From contig CAZRPU010000035.1 in assembly GCA_964602055.1 (NCBI GenBank), positions 1-24,070 of the forward strand: 24,070 nucleotides of DNA, written 5' to 3'. Source of the DNA: JACPLA01 sp964602055 (lineage in GTDB: Bacteria; Bacteroidota; Ignavibacteria; UBA10030). The notes beneath the pieces were generated by a model that was given only the letters and a program-made list of their open reading frames with translations, was not told the DNA's origin and searched no databases. The position numbers and the translations under genes were made by a program. Below, one piece after another: positions 7,670 to 16,234 of this stretch (within the stretch, counting starts at the first letter, position 1; the number at the start of each line of letters is the position of its first letter).

Positions 7670-8500
7670 CTAGGTGGCCCCTCGATTGCGAATTGCGTTT
7701 CCCGCATTCTCATCCGCGAAGTCCGGAAACCACGGATCCTTGAAATCTAGGGAACCTCCCGAGATTGAATTGCCATCCAAGTGCGTAAGGATTTGTAACC
7801 CGTTTGACACGGACCTGAAATGACCTACCAAGGCATCGGTATTAGTATCGATATTGAATTCATTGTGATTCAGTATATCAGTGGCGTCTGAGCCCCAATG
7901 CGAAAACTTCTGGTTCGCATTAACAAGATACCTGGGGAGAATCCGCAAGTATTCCGGCGCTTCCGTTGAGAGTCGCGCGTAGGAGTTCATCGTAATCCCC
8001 CTTGGATACCAATTGGGCCCCAAGTAGTTGTCGTAATATGGCAGACTTTCCCCTGGAGCAGGGGAGTAGTTCTGGAGACCCGTGACTCCATCTTCAAACA
8101 GGCCGCTCAAGGAAACCTGCTTCGGCGGCCCACCGGGCTTCTGAACATAGATGGGGTAAGACATGACATTTGAGAAACCAGGCCCCGAGACCTTAACCTT
8201 GATTCTATAACCCTCGTTCCAGTCATCATCAGGATTGCAGTAGTTGTAAGGACCATATGTGATACTAAATATGTCAAACTCTCCGCTCGGCCTGTCGTCG
8301 TTGTACCAAACATACGTGAACCCTGTTGTTTCTTGAATCAAGTTTCCGTCCAGAAAGACATCCGCCCAAACTGTGCAGACCCATTCGTTCGCTGAGTCGA
8401 TCCATCGATAGTCTCCACTTCTGATTAGGACAGTATACTCTTCCTGTGCAGAAGAAATTGCCCAAGGCAACAACAAGAAAATGAGACAGAGCTTTTTCAT
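7670..8500 (-). CDS. Signal-peptide-bearing N-terminal part of the interrupted T9SS protein
   Basis: The 276-residue ORF begins with a clean Sec signal peptide (MKKLCLIFLLLPWAISSAQ, cleavage probably after Ala18) and has an Ig-like-looking beta-rich stretch (residues 20-115) with aromatic residues. It ends at TAG 7672-7670. The reading frame continues open past the TAG for another 760 codons to a T9SS sorting domain, so this is most likely the front of a single gene. A CAG-to-TAG or TGG-to-TAG change would explain it. The start ATG has GGGGG about 5 bases upstream. It follows the lipoprotein gene by 33 bases on the same strand, suggesting cotranscription. No family recognised for the N-terminal domain. 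Confidence 0.75.
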   Translation of the reverse strand: MKKLCLIFLLLPWAISSAQEEYTVLIRSGDYRWIDSANEWVCTVWADVFLDGNLIQETTGFTYVWYNDDRPSGEFDIFSITYGPYNYCNPDDDWNEGYRIKVKVSGPGFSNVMSYPIYVQKPGGPPKQVSLSGLFEDGVTGLQNYSPAPGESLPYYDNYLGPNWYPRGITMNSYARLSTEAPEYLRILPRYLVNANQKFSHWGSDATDILNHNEFNIDTNTDALVGHFRSVSNGLQILTHLDGNSISGGSLDFKDPWFPDFADENAGNAIRNRGAT

Positions 8501-8533
8501 TGGAACCCCCAGTTGTAGGTTTTGGAAGATAGG

Positions 8534-9652
8534 TTAGTACATCGTACCGCGAATCACTATTGCCTTCGTACCTGCGTACCCCACTGCGAGAATGAGCCTT
8601 TCTGACACTGCCAATCCTTCAAGGCTTCCGTCCGAAAATCGAAGTTCAGGATATTCTCTCCAAGTCGAGCCGTTGTAGTGAGCAGTAAATCCAAACGCGC
8701 CCACCACAAAGATGTTTGATGGTGACGAACCGCGCACTCTGGTGGAAAAATAGTTGGAGAGGGAAATTTCCTGCCAAACACCTTGGACGTATTGTCTCAC
8801 CCCGCTGCCGCACTCATATATCGGGCTCTCATGACTGAACCACACTCCATAAAGACGTCTTTGCAGGGTCCACCCTAACGTGTCGCGCGCACCTGTTGGA
8901 TCAATCGTCAAAATACGATACTCGCCACTCTGTGTACGGTCAGAAACCACGGCCAGAGTGGTCTGCGCAACTCCCCACACATCATTGATATCCGTTGTCG
9001 TCCCGCTCTCGATCTTCTCCCAACTGCTGCCGGTGTAGTGCAAGATATTTCCCATGGAACCTACAACGTAGATGGAAGAGGGGCTTTCCGCCCACATCTT
9101 GTTGATGGAAAAAGAGATCGGTAGACACATTGTCGCAGTCTGCAGGCTGCCATTCCATCGCGCGACCTGGCTGCCATCCATCGCTATCCAGATATCTGTT
9201 TCACTGAACGCCCAGACCGCGCTTGCGGGGTATGGGGTTCTCGAGGCCTGACCACAAATGGTGTAAAACTGTATTCTGTGTAACGTCCACGACACTCCAT
9301 TCCATTGTGCCAGATTGTATGCATTCGGATCAAACTGCCCTGTGGAATCCTTCAAATAAATCTCCCCTACCGCCCAGATGTTGTTCTCGTCAAGAATGAA
9401 CACGTCCTTGAGATTACTCGCATTACCGTCTCCCAGGGTGTCAACGGTCCAAGTGAAATTGTGACTCGTGGTGTCAGGGAGAATCCTGTCGGGTGGAACG
9501 CCGACGTCTTTGCAGGAGGGGAGGAACAGTAGGGAGTAGGCAGTAAGGAGTAGGGAGAAAGCAGAAGATTGAGGATGAGTGCGAGGTCGAGATCGGGGGC
9601 GCAATGAACAGTTGCGTTGTGAGAACTGAAATAGGAGGAATGATCTGTGCAT
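8534..9652 (-). CDS. Putative lipoprotein with beta-propeller-like WNG repeats
   Basis: The 372-residue protein contains a lipobox-like LPSC with the cysteine at residue 47, after a hydrophobic stretch (AFSLLLTAYSLLFLPS). After it come repeated blades of the form (N/D)IWAVG...G.(I/V)..(W/Y)NGxxW: NIWAVG...AQWNGVSW, DIWIAMDG..ARWNGS, SIYVVGSMGNILHYTGSSW, NIFVVGAFGFTAHYNGSTW and a final LILAVGYAG. This suggests a propeller-like extracytoplasmic protein, perhaps on the cell surface. The chosen ATG at 9652 gives an unusually long n-region; no ATG lies nearer the hydrophobic core. The signal peptide is encoded by a degenerate 7-bp tandem array (9528-9569). Function unknown; it probably belongs with the downstream T9SS protein. 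Confidence 0.75.
   Translation of the reverse strand: MHRSFLLFQFSQRNCSLRPRSRPRTHPQSSAFSLLLTAYSLLFLPSCKDVGVPPDRILPDTTSHNFTWTVDTLGDGNASNLKDVFILDENNIWAVGEIYLKDSTGQFDPNAYNLAQWNGVSWTLHRIQFYTICGQASRTPYPASAVWAFSETDIWIAMDGSQVARWNGSLQTATMCLPISFSINKMWAESPSSIYVVGSMGNILHYTGSSWEKIESGTTTDINDVWGVAQTTLAVVSDRTQSGEYRILTIDPTGARDTLGWTLQRRLYGVWFSHESPIYECGSGVRQYVQGVWQEISLSNYFSTRVRGSSPSNIFVVGAFGFTAHYNGSTWREYPELRFSDGSLEGLAVSERLILAVGYAGTKAIVIRGTMY
9528..9569. repeat. Degenerate heptad array, AGTAGGG type
   Basis: Six consecutive 7-base units read AGTAGGG, AGTAGGC, AGTAAGG, AGTAGGG, AGAAAGC, AGAAGAT on the plus strand. On the minus strand they encode the hydrophobic core of the lipoprotein signal peptide. Confidence 0.75.
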
Positions 9653-9971
9653 GTTGCCACCCCACCGTTATCGGCACACCTTTACAGCTTCCGGAGTTAC
9701 AAGAAATATACCTCTCTCGGTACAAAGAATCCGCTCAAATTCCCCCAATCACCCACTTCAGGTTCCGAATAATGGGAAGGGAGCCCTTTTTTCTTGCAGG
9801 CTTTGCGAAAACAGGATTCTTTCTCTCTTTCATCCCTGCTCTTTATTTTTCATAACCTCGACCGCGAGGAAGAGTCAATATTGTAAACTCGGAAAAAGAA
9901 CTCAAACAAGAACAGATCGTTTTACTTTGAGTCCAACCTTCCTTGGTGCTCAGAGAATTCTGGCCGGAGGA
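9653..9971. other. 319-base intergenic region without a gene
   Basis: This stretch lies between the end of fabF and the start of the lipoprotein gene, both on the minus strand. Several stop codons break every frame and no tRNA or clear terminator stands out. It should hold the promoter of the lipoprotein/T9SS pair; a TATATT at about 9706-9711 (minus strand) is a weak -10 candidate with no good -35 partner. Confidence 0.5.
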
Positions 9972-11207
9972 TTACAACATTTGGGAGAGAATCAGGGAGG
10001 TATTGGTCCCGCCAAATCCGAATCCATTCGACATGGCGATCTTGATCTCGGATTTCCGGGCTTTTGAGGGAACATAATCGAGATCACAGTCCGGATCGGG
10101 CGTTTCGAGATTAATGGTGGGGGGGATGATCTGTTCCTTGATGGCCAGGGCGGCAAAAGCCGCTTCGAGGGCAGCAGCCGCACCAAGGAGATGTCCGGTC
10201 ATGGATTTCGTGGAGCTGATCGCGACCTTTCGCGCGTGAGATCCGAACGCACTCTTCACAGCATCGGTCTCAGCGACATCCCCGATGGGGGTTGATGTGC
10301 CGTGAGCGTTGATGTAATCCACATCCTCCGGTTTGATCCCCGCCCAGCGGAGAGCGAGCTTCATCGCCCTTGCGGCGCCTTCTCCTTTTTCAGCGGGGGC
10401 CGTGATATGAAACGCATCACCGCTCATGCCGCAGCTCAGAATCTCTGCAATCGCAGGAACACCGCGCTTCTTTGCGTGTTCGTACTCTTCTATGATAAGA
10501 ATCGTCGCTCCTTCGCCCAGAACGAAGCCGTCGCGGTCCTTGTCGAACGGGCGCGACGCCCTGGCTGGTTCGTCGTTCCTGCGCGACAAAGCTCTCGGCG
10601 CGCAAAAACCTGCCAGGCCCGGAGGCGTCAGGGGAGCTTCTGACCCTCCCACAATCATCACATCGGCTTCATCCCTGCGGATGGAATGAAAGCCGTCGGC
10701 GATGGCATGGTTCCCCGTTGCACATGCCGAGACAACACCGTAGTTCGGCCCCTTCGCCCCAAGCTGAATTGCCGCATATCCGGAACATGTGTTGATAATG
10801 GAGCCGGCAACAAAGAACGGAGATACCCTGCGAGGACCCTCACGGGAAATCTCGACGCTCGTATCGTAAATATTCTTCAAGCCGCCGATCCCCGATCCGA
10901 TGATGATGCCCACGCGTTCCGCATCTTCGCTCGCCATATCCAGCTTTGCATGTGCAACCGCTTCCTGTGCTGCGGCCCAGGAGTAATGAAAGACCAGATC
11001 GTAGCGTGAAGCATCCTTGCGGTCCATGTAGTCCAATCCGTTAAACCCTTTCACCTCTGCCGCGATCCGCGTGGAATAAGGTTCGGGGTCGAAGCGTGTG
11101 ATGCGGTCGACGCCGGAAACGCCTGCGAGGCATTTCTTCCAGGAGTCCGACGCGTTCAACCCCAGGGGGCTGATCATCCCGATGCCCGTTATGACGACTC
11201 TCTTCAT
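9972..11207 (-). CDS. fabF: Beta-ketoacyl-ACP synthase II
   Basis: The 411-residue protein is full length for KAS II, the condensing enzyme that extends acyl-ACP with malonyl-ACP in type II fatty acid synthesis in the cytosol. The Cys-His-His triad is visible: C162 in VVSACATGNHA, H302 in NAHGTSTPIGD and H339 in KSMTGHLLGAAAA; the C-terminal FGFGGTN loop is present. The ATG overlaps the stop of the LolA-like gene by one base (TGATG), so the two are translationally coupled. No acpP or other fab gene is adjacent, so a specialised role with the LolA-like protein (for example envelope lipid synthesis) is possible but only an inference. Confidence 0.95.
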   Translation of the reverse strand: MKRVVITGIGMISPLGLNASDSWKKCLAGVSGVDRITRFDPEPYSTRIAAEVKGFNGLDYMDRKDASRYDLVFHYSWAAAQEAVAHAKLDMASEDAERVGIIIGSGIGGLKNIYDTSVEISREGPRRVSPFFVAGSIINTCSGYAAIQLGAKGPNYGVVSACATGNHAIADGFHSIRRDEADVMIVGGSEAPLTPPGLAGFCAPRALSRRNDEPARASRPFDKDRDGFVLGEGATILIIEEYEHAKKRGVPAIAEILSCGMSGDAFHITAPAEKGEGAARAMKLALRWAGIKPEDVDYINAHGTSTPIGDVAETDAVKSAFGSHARKVAISSTKSMTGHLLGAAAALEAAFAALAIKEQIIPPTINLETPDPDCDLDYVPSKARKSEIKIAMSNGFGFGGTNTSLILSQML

Positions 11208-11935
11208 CAGCGCTCCCTCTCTGGCTGTTTGAAAAGGTCATCGGACAGCCCGGTGTTGATCCTGTAATTCGAATATGTGACGGTGATCGTTCCGCTTCTC
11301 AACCCCCTTCTGACGTCACGCATTTCTCCCGGGCGCGCGGCCTCCGTGTCCCTCCCCTCCGCCAGCGAATCGGGCTGGGGAACCGTCAACCGAACGTTCA
11401 TCGTATCCGGGAGCCAGTACCGGTCATCCTGCTTCTTATAGAAGAATCGCATGCTCACCGACCGGCCTTGGTACGGTACAGTCTCCATTTTCTTGATTGT
11501 GGCGTTCGATTGGTCGACCCAGACGTACAACTGCTGCAGTCTTGCGGCCGGGTCTTTCGCAACCAGGTGAACTCTGTCCGCCGTTACGCCTTCAATCACT
11601 TCTTCACCCTTATAGGTCGCATCATATCGTTCAATCAGTGTGGTAACAGGAACACCGAAACCCTCGCGGGGCAGCAGGGCGAAATTGGGGGATTGAAAAT
11701 GGACCTTGTCAGGAGCCTTGAAGTACATCGTTGCCTGCATTCGAGGCACTCGCACGCGGTCCATGTCGAGATCGGCCTGGAGGTCTACCGTATAATCCGC
11801 AATGCCCTGATAGTTCCTCTCGCACCGCGCCAGCACTTCCGCCCCCGATTTGCGCTGACCGAACAAGGCATGCGGTCCGACTGTGGCCCATACGGCCATC
11901 ACGATAACAAGAACGTTCTTCATTCTGAACTTCAT
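11207..11935 (-). CDS. LolA/RseB-fold periplasmic protein (outer-membrane lipoprotein-sorting-like)
   Basis: The 242-residue protein has an N-terminal signal peptide (basic MKFRMKN, then VLVIVMAVWATVGPHALFG, cleavage near residue 26). The mature part has the pattern of the LolA/LolB/RseB half-barrel: an initial helix (AEVLARCERNYQGIADYTVDLQ), strand YFKAPDKVHFQSP, the DRVHLVAKDPAARLQQLYVWVDQSNATIKKMET segment and a final SGTITVTYSNYRIN...LFKQPE. By family analogy it carries or senses a lipidic ligand in the periplasm. It is distantly related at best to true LolA. Its stop overlaps the start of fabF, and the symporter gene lies 43 bases upstream. Confidence 0.75.
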   Translation of the reverse strand: MKFRMKNVLVIVMAVWATVGPHALFGQRKSGAEVLARCERNYQGIADYTVDLQADLDMDRVRVPRMQATMYFKAPDKVHFQSPNFALLPREGFGVPVTTLIERYDATYKGEEVIEGVTADRVHLVAKDPAARLQQLYVWVDQSNATIKKMETVPYQGRSVSMRFFYKKQDDRYWLPDTMNVRLTVPQPDSLAEGRDTEAARPGEMRDVRRGLRSGTITVTYSNYRINTGLSDDLFKQPERER

Positions 11936-11978
11936 ATGCTGTATTCCCGTCCTTCTTTCCTCTCCCTTCGCTTCCCTG

Positions 11979-13433
11979 TTACATCTTCATGTTCTCCGTG
12001 AACGGTTTCCACTTTTCATCCGGTGAAGGAGGCGTTGCCAGGCTTACAATGATCAGCGCCAAAATGGACGCTGCGGCAGCGGGAAGAATGATATAATCGG
12101 TCTCCATCAATGGTTCTGCAAGGATGAAATTGGCCACCGTGACGATCAGGGTGACGCCCATGCCGGCTGCAATGGATGAAACTCCGCCTGCGACCGTGAC
12201 ACGCTTCCACAAGAATGCCGCAAGGAGTGCGGGGGTAATGCCTGCTCCCACCATGGTATAGGCGGTGAACGCCATGTCCAGGATGCTCTTGAAGAAATTC
12301 GCGATCACAAAAGCCGTCACGCCCAACACGACGATCCAGAACCGCTGGAACCAGATGATCGTGTCTTCCGAGACCTTCGGATTCAGGAACCTCTGATAGA
12401 TATCACGGGCAATATTCGTCGAAGGCACCATGAGGAACGTGTTTGCGGTGGAGAGAATGATTGCGACGGCGGCGCACATCATCAAAACCCCCGCGAAGGT
12501 CGGCAGATCGAACCGCGCCAATTGGAGAATGATTGTCTCCGTTGTTGCTTTGTCAAGCGTGCCGTCGGGAAGAAGAAACGGCGCCAGAGAGGAGTACTTC
12601 GCACTTCCTACGACAGACAGAAGCGCAAGAGCGCTTTCGATGATGACCACACCCACGATCATTCCGATCACAGCCCGGCGGGCGGTCCCTTCATCTTTGG
12701 CCGAAAAGAACTTCTGATAGATGCTGCTCTCGCCCAGCAGGAGAAAGAACGTGGGAAGGAAAACTCCCATTGCCCAAATCGGATCGTTCCCGCCCAGGAC
12801 TTCAAAGCGTTCGGCAGGGAGCGCCGCGATGGCGTCCGTTCCGATTGCCGCGACGGCAAGAGGCAGCGCCACAAGAACTCCGACAGTCATAACGATACCG
12901 TTGAACAGATCGAGACTGATGATGGACACCAACCCGGCAAGCACCGTAAAGAGAATCACAATGCCGCAGGTAATCGCACCACCCATCACGGGGTCAATCC
13001 CGGTGAGGATGTGCAGAAGCCTTCCTGCTCCGCGGAACTGGTAGCCCGCGATCGTCAGATACGCTATGATGACAGCCGAAGTTCCAAGGATCCTGGCGAC
13101 ATAGTTATAGCGTTTCTCCAGAATATCGGAAACCGTGTATTGCGAAATTCTCCTCACCCGGTGGGCAAGGAAGAAAATGATGATGATGCCGGCCCACGCA
13201 CCGGCGCTCATCCAGAGCTGGGAAATCCCCGTCCGGAAGGCAAGACCTGCCCCCCCGAACAGACTCCCGGATCCCACCCATGTGCAGACAAGCGTACCCG
13301 CAAGATAGAACGCCGATGTCTTTCTTCCGGCCACCATGAAATCATCCTGCGTTTTGACCCCCTGCATCTTGTAAATGGCCACTCCCATGAGAAATGTCAG
13401 GTAGAGGACGATTCCTAAGAGATAGATATCCAT
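11979..13433 (-). CDS. Sodium:solute symporter (SSS family)
   Basis: The 484-residue polytopic membrane protein has about 13 hydrophobic segments and the SSS fold markers: N-terminal DDFMVAGRKTSAFYLAGTLVCTWVGSGSLFGGAG, the AGYQFRGAGRLLHILTGI region, and the unwound TM8 region around IILSTANTFLMVPSTNIARDIYQRF. The substrate (proline, pantothenate, a sugar or another solute) cannot be told. A GGAAGG lies 5 bases before the ATG. It follows the ABC permease by 30 bases and probably shares its transcript. Confidence 0.9.
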   Translation of the reverse strand: MDIYLLGIVLYLTFLMGVAIYKMQGVKTQDDFMVAGRKTSAFYLAGTLVCTWVGSGSLFGGAGLAFRTGISQLWMSAGAWAGIIIIFFLAHRVRRISQYTVSDILEKRYNYVARILGTSAVIIAYLTIAGYQFRGAGRLLHILTGIDPVMGGAITCGIVILFTVLAGLVSIISLDLFNGIVMTVGVLVALPLAVAAIGTDAIAALPAERFEVLGGNDPIWAMGVFLPTFFLLLGESSIYQKFFSAKDEGTARRAVIGMIVGVVIIESALALLSVVGSAKYSSLAPFLLPDGTLDKATTETIILQLARFDLPTFAGVLMMCAAVAIILSTANTFLMVPSTNIARDIYQRFLNPKVSEDTIIWFQRFWIVVLGVTAFVIANFFKSILDMAFTAYTMVGAGITPALLAAFLWKRVTVAGGVSSIAAGMGVTLIVTVANFILAEPLMETDYIILPAAAASILALIIVSLATPPSPDEKWKPFTENMKM

Positions 13434-13463
13434 GAGCCCTTCCGGATGATTGAGAGATTCATG

Positions 13464-14300
13464 TCAGGATAAGACATCCTTTCGGACGAAAATGAGCCAC
13501 GCCCCCCCGACCATTGCGGCCGAGTAGGCTCCCAGCCAGGCGATGCCTTCCCAAATCCCTTCCCATGACACAGGATCGGCAAAGACTTTCTGCCAGATAT
13601 TGATATACATGGTGAAGAGATAAGGACGAATGGCAACGAAAACCTCCAGGGGCATGACGGTAACGATCAGAAAGACGATCAGGACTCCCATCGTGGCGAT
13701 AATGGGACCGATGGCGTTCTCCACGAAGGATGAGAAGAAAAAGGCGATGGAGGCAATCGTCAGCATGGACCATCCCGCGAAAATATACGCCGCGAAAAAC
13801 CGCCAAGCAACATCCGAAGCCGGCAGGATGAGGATACCGCGGTCGAACACCAGCAGGTCGCCCGTACCCATCAGAAGAAGGGCCAATCCTACGCTCAAGA
13901 CGCCGAGAAAGCCGACAAAGGTGACAGTGTAGATCACTGTTGCGAGATACTTGGAAAAGAAGATGCGCGAGCGGGAAACGGGCCTGATAAGGATCAGCCG
14001 GTACGTTCCGGCCGTGGCTTCTCCTGCCAGCTGATCCCCTGCGACAAACGAGATCAGCAAAGGGATGTGCACCCAGAGGCTGTTCATGAGCTGATAACTC
14101 ACAATCCATCCGTTGAAGAGATTGCCGACGAACAAGAAATCCTGCTGCAGGGAGCGCATCGTGTTTCCGAGGAACCTTCCCCCCTCGACGTTCATGGCAA
14201 TCTCCACGAGCGGCACGACGACAAGAAGGACGAGGAAGCCGAGATACGTCCTCTTCTTGAGGAACATCTTCATGCATTCAAAATACATCAGCCTGAGCAC
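13464..14300 (-). CDS. ABC-2 type transporter permease
   Basis: The 278-residue protein has six predicted membrane segments (about residues 20-38, 68-90, 112-140, 165-195, 200-222 and 248-270) and the ABC2 subtype pattern DQLAGEATAGTYRLILIRPVSRSRIFFSKY in the first cytoplasmic loop. It starts with GTG at 14300, supported by AGAGGA seven bases upstream; an ATG lies at codon 5. It follows the ATPase gene by 12 bases and is its partner. The exported substrate is unknown. Confidence 0.9.
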   Translation of the reverse strand: MLRLMYFECMKMFLKKRTYLGFLVLLVVVPLVEIAMNVEGGRFLGNTMRSLQQDFLFVGNLFNGWIVSYQLMNSLWVHIPLLISFVAGDQLAGEATAGTYRLILIRPVSRSRIFFSKYLATVIYTVTFVGFLGVLSVGLALLLMGTGDLLVFDRGILILPASDVAWRFFAAYIFAGWSMLTIASIAFFFSSFVENAIGPIIATMGVLIVFLIVTVMPLEVFVAIRPYLFTMYINIWQKVFADPVSWEGIWEGIAWLGAYSAAMVGGAWLIFVRKDVLS

Positions 14301-14312
14301 GGCCGGTTCCTC

Positions 14313-15236
14313 TCAGTCAATGGTTTCTCCTTCGGTGAGAGAAAGAAAGAACTCTTCAAGGGACCGGCGCGGCACCAGGGAGCGGACACGGACCCCCTTT
14401 CGCACGAGGATCCTGTTCAGGGCCGGAACATCATCGAACGACATGACGGCATCGAACTGGCCGTCGTGATACGAAAAGGAACGGACCAACTTCCTGTTCG
14501 CCTTGAGAACAGACCGGATGGTCTTCGACGGATCGCCCAGAATGGTCACCGATTGCTCCCCTCCGGCCAGCAGGGCTTCCACTTCCCCCTGCGTTACCAG
14601 TTCACCCTTGTTGATGATCGCCATCCGGTTCGCCACCATTTCGATTTCGGAAAGGAGGTGGGACGAAAGAAAAATGGTCTTCTGTTGATCGTGCGAAAGG
14701 TGCCGAATGAGCTGGCGGACCTCTTTCATTCCCTGAGGATCCAGGCCGTTCGTCGGTTCGTCGAGGATGACGAGTTCCGGATCGTTCAGCAGTGACTGAG
14801 CGATGCCGAGCCTTTGCTTCATGCCATGGGAGTACGTCTTGACCTTGTCATACGTTCTGCTTGCGAGGCCTACGAGGTCCAAAACCTCGAGAATCCGGCG
14901 GCGGGCGACGCCCCCCTGGAGGGCTCCGACAATCTCCAGATTGCGATATGCCGAGAGGTACAGATAAAAATCGGGCTTTTCGACAATCCCGCCAACCCGT
15001 TCCAGAGCGCCGCGGCGCTGCGAGGAGAGTGAGTGGCCGAAGAGGGTGACATCCCCCCGCGTCGGACGAATGAGCGAGAGAAGCATGCGAATAGTAGTAC
15101 TTTTACCGGCGCCGTTCGGACCAAGAAAGCCGAAAACATCACCCCGGCGCACGTCAAGGTTTAGATTCCTGACGGCCCAACGTTTCTTGAAGACTTTACT
15201 CAGATTGTTCGTGAGGAGGATTTGCTCTGCGGGCAA
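14313..15236 (-). CDS. ABC-2 transporter ATP-binding protein
   Basis: The 307-residue nucleotide-binding subunit shows Walker A GPNGAGKST (39-47), a Q-loop region near IVEKPDF, the signature YSHGMKQ (135-141), Walker B LVILDEP (155-161), and the switch histidine in SSHLL (H193). The C-terminal 90 residues are the accessory domain usual in ABC-2 exporters. The only reasonable start is TTG at 15236 with a weak GGAAA upstream. With the next gene it forms a two-component exporter; the family includes lipid, polysaccharide and Na+ exporters, so no substrate is assigned. Confidence 0.92.
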   Translation of the reverse strand: MPAEQILLTNNLSKVFKKRWAVRNLNLDVRRGDVFGFLGPNGAGKSTTIRMLLSLIRPTRGDVTLFGHSLSSQRRGALERVGGIVEKPDFYLYLSAYRNLEIVGALQGGVARRRILEVLDLVGLASRTYDKVKTYSHGMKQRLGIAQSLLNDPELVILDEPTNGLDPQGMKEVRQLIRHLSHDQQKTIFLSSHLLSEIEMVANRMAIINKGELVTQGEVEALLAGGEQSVTILGDPSKTIRSVLKANRKLVRSFSYHDGQFDAVMSFDDVPALNRILVRKGVRVRSLVPRRSLEEFFLSLTEGETID

Positions 15237-15342
15237 CGGTTTCCGGGGCCTTTGGGTGGATGGGATTCAACACCATGTGGCATCATGCTACACATTCCCC
15301 GCCACGAAAGCAAGAAAGAAGAGGCGTGCACCTGCTCCGAAC

Positions 15343-15371
15343 TTGCGCACCCTTCGATTTTCCAGTATTAT
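15343..15371 (+). promoter_or_regulatory. Possible promoter of the TPR protein gene
   Basis: TTGCGC (15343-15348) and TATTAT (15366-15371) are separated by 17 bases, 42 bases before the ATG at 15413. The -10 matches five of six positions, the -35 only three, so this is a moderate candidate. Confidence 0.4.
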
Positions 15372-15412
15372 GATTCCCCCAACCAATCTGGACACGACGG
15401 AACGAACACGTT

Positions 15413-16195
15413 ATGAGACGACATCGCCTGACTTTTCTCCTGCTCCTCGCCGGTTTCTCTTTTTTATCCGCCGCCCCCACTGATACCGCGCATGTTCAAT
15501 CGCTGTTAAGAGAGGGAGACTCTTTGACTAATCGCTACGAAAACGCGATGGCCCTGGAGAAATACCTGAGTGCGTTTCGGCTCGATTCCACCAACGCGGA
15601 GATTCTCTGGCGCATCAGCCGTGCCTATATTGATATCGGGGAGCATCTGCCGATTGGAACCGAAGCGCAAAAGGCGCGACAGCTCAGCACCTATGAGACG
15701 GCGGAATCCTATGCAGACCGCGCCGTGAGGGCAGACAGAAAAAATTCGATGGCTTTTACCCGACGGGCCATTGCCAACGGCAGGATTGCTCTCTTCCGCG
15801 GAATTTGGGAGTCGTTGAGCCTTGTCAAGGCGACGCGGGCAGACATTGACACAGCTCTTGCGCTCGACCCGGGAAACGATGTCGCACTGTACATTATGGG
15901 CAGGATTCATGCGAAAGTGACCGAGAAGCCGAGAATTCTCCGATGGCCCCTCGGGCTGGGATGGGCCAATATCGAGGATGGGATTCTTTTCTATGAAAAG
16001 GCAATCGCACTGAAGCCAGAATACATCATGTATCGCCTTGATTGCGCCCGGGCGTACGTCGAAGACGGCAGATACGAGATGGCGAGAAAGCACCTCTCGA
16101 CGATTGAACGGCTGAGCAACAGCGATGAGGACGACGATCAGTTTAGAAAAGAAGCGGAAGAACTGATGAAGGAAATCAGGGAGAAGAAGGATTAG
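15413..16195 (+). CDS. Secreted TPR-repeat protein
   Basis: The 260-residue protein has a Sec signal peptide (MRRHRLTFLLLLAGFSFLSAAP, cleavage near residue 21). The mature part is helical with TPR-like pairs: ENAMALEKYLSAFRLDSTNAEILWRISRAYIDIG, AESYADRAVRADRKNSMAFTRRAIANGRIA, ADIDTALALDPGNDVALYIMGRIHAKV, and LFYEKAIALKPEYIMYRLDCARAYVEDGRYEMARKHL. The arrangement resembles the TPR domain of regulator-of-microtubule-dynamics-like proteins that are common in Bacteroidota. It is likely a periplasmic scaffold. It is divergent from the ABC operon and convergent with the DUF2339 gene. Confidence 0.85.
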   Translation: MRRHRLTFLLLLAGFSFLSAAPTDTAHVQSLLREGDSLTNRYENAMALEKYLSAFRLDSTNAEILWRISRAYIDIGEHLPIGTEAQKARQLSTYETAESYADRAVRADRKNSMAFTRRAIANGRIALFRGIWESLSLVKATRADIDTALALDPGNDVALYIMGRIHAKVTEKPRILRWPLGLGWANIEDGILFYEKAIALKPEYIMYRLDCARAYVEDGRYEMARKHLSTIERLSNSDEDDDQFRKEAEELMKEIREKKD

Positions 16196-16234
16196 AGGAA
16201 CGGAGGCTCACCAGCCCTCAACAAAAGACTCGCA

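Noticed and set aside
12522..13418. 298-codon plus-strand frame opposite the symporter gene
   Set aside because: The translation is hydrophilic, rich in His/Arg/Asp and without domains, as expected from the antisense of a membrane protein; the symporter frame is certain.
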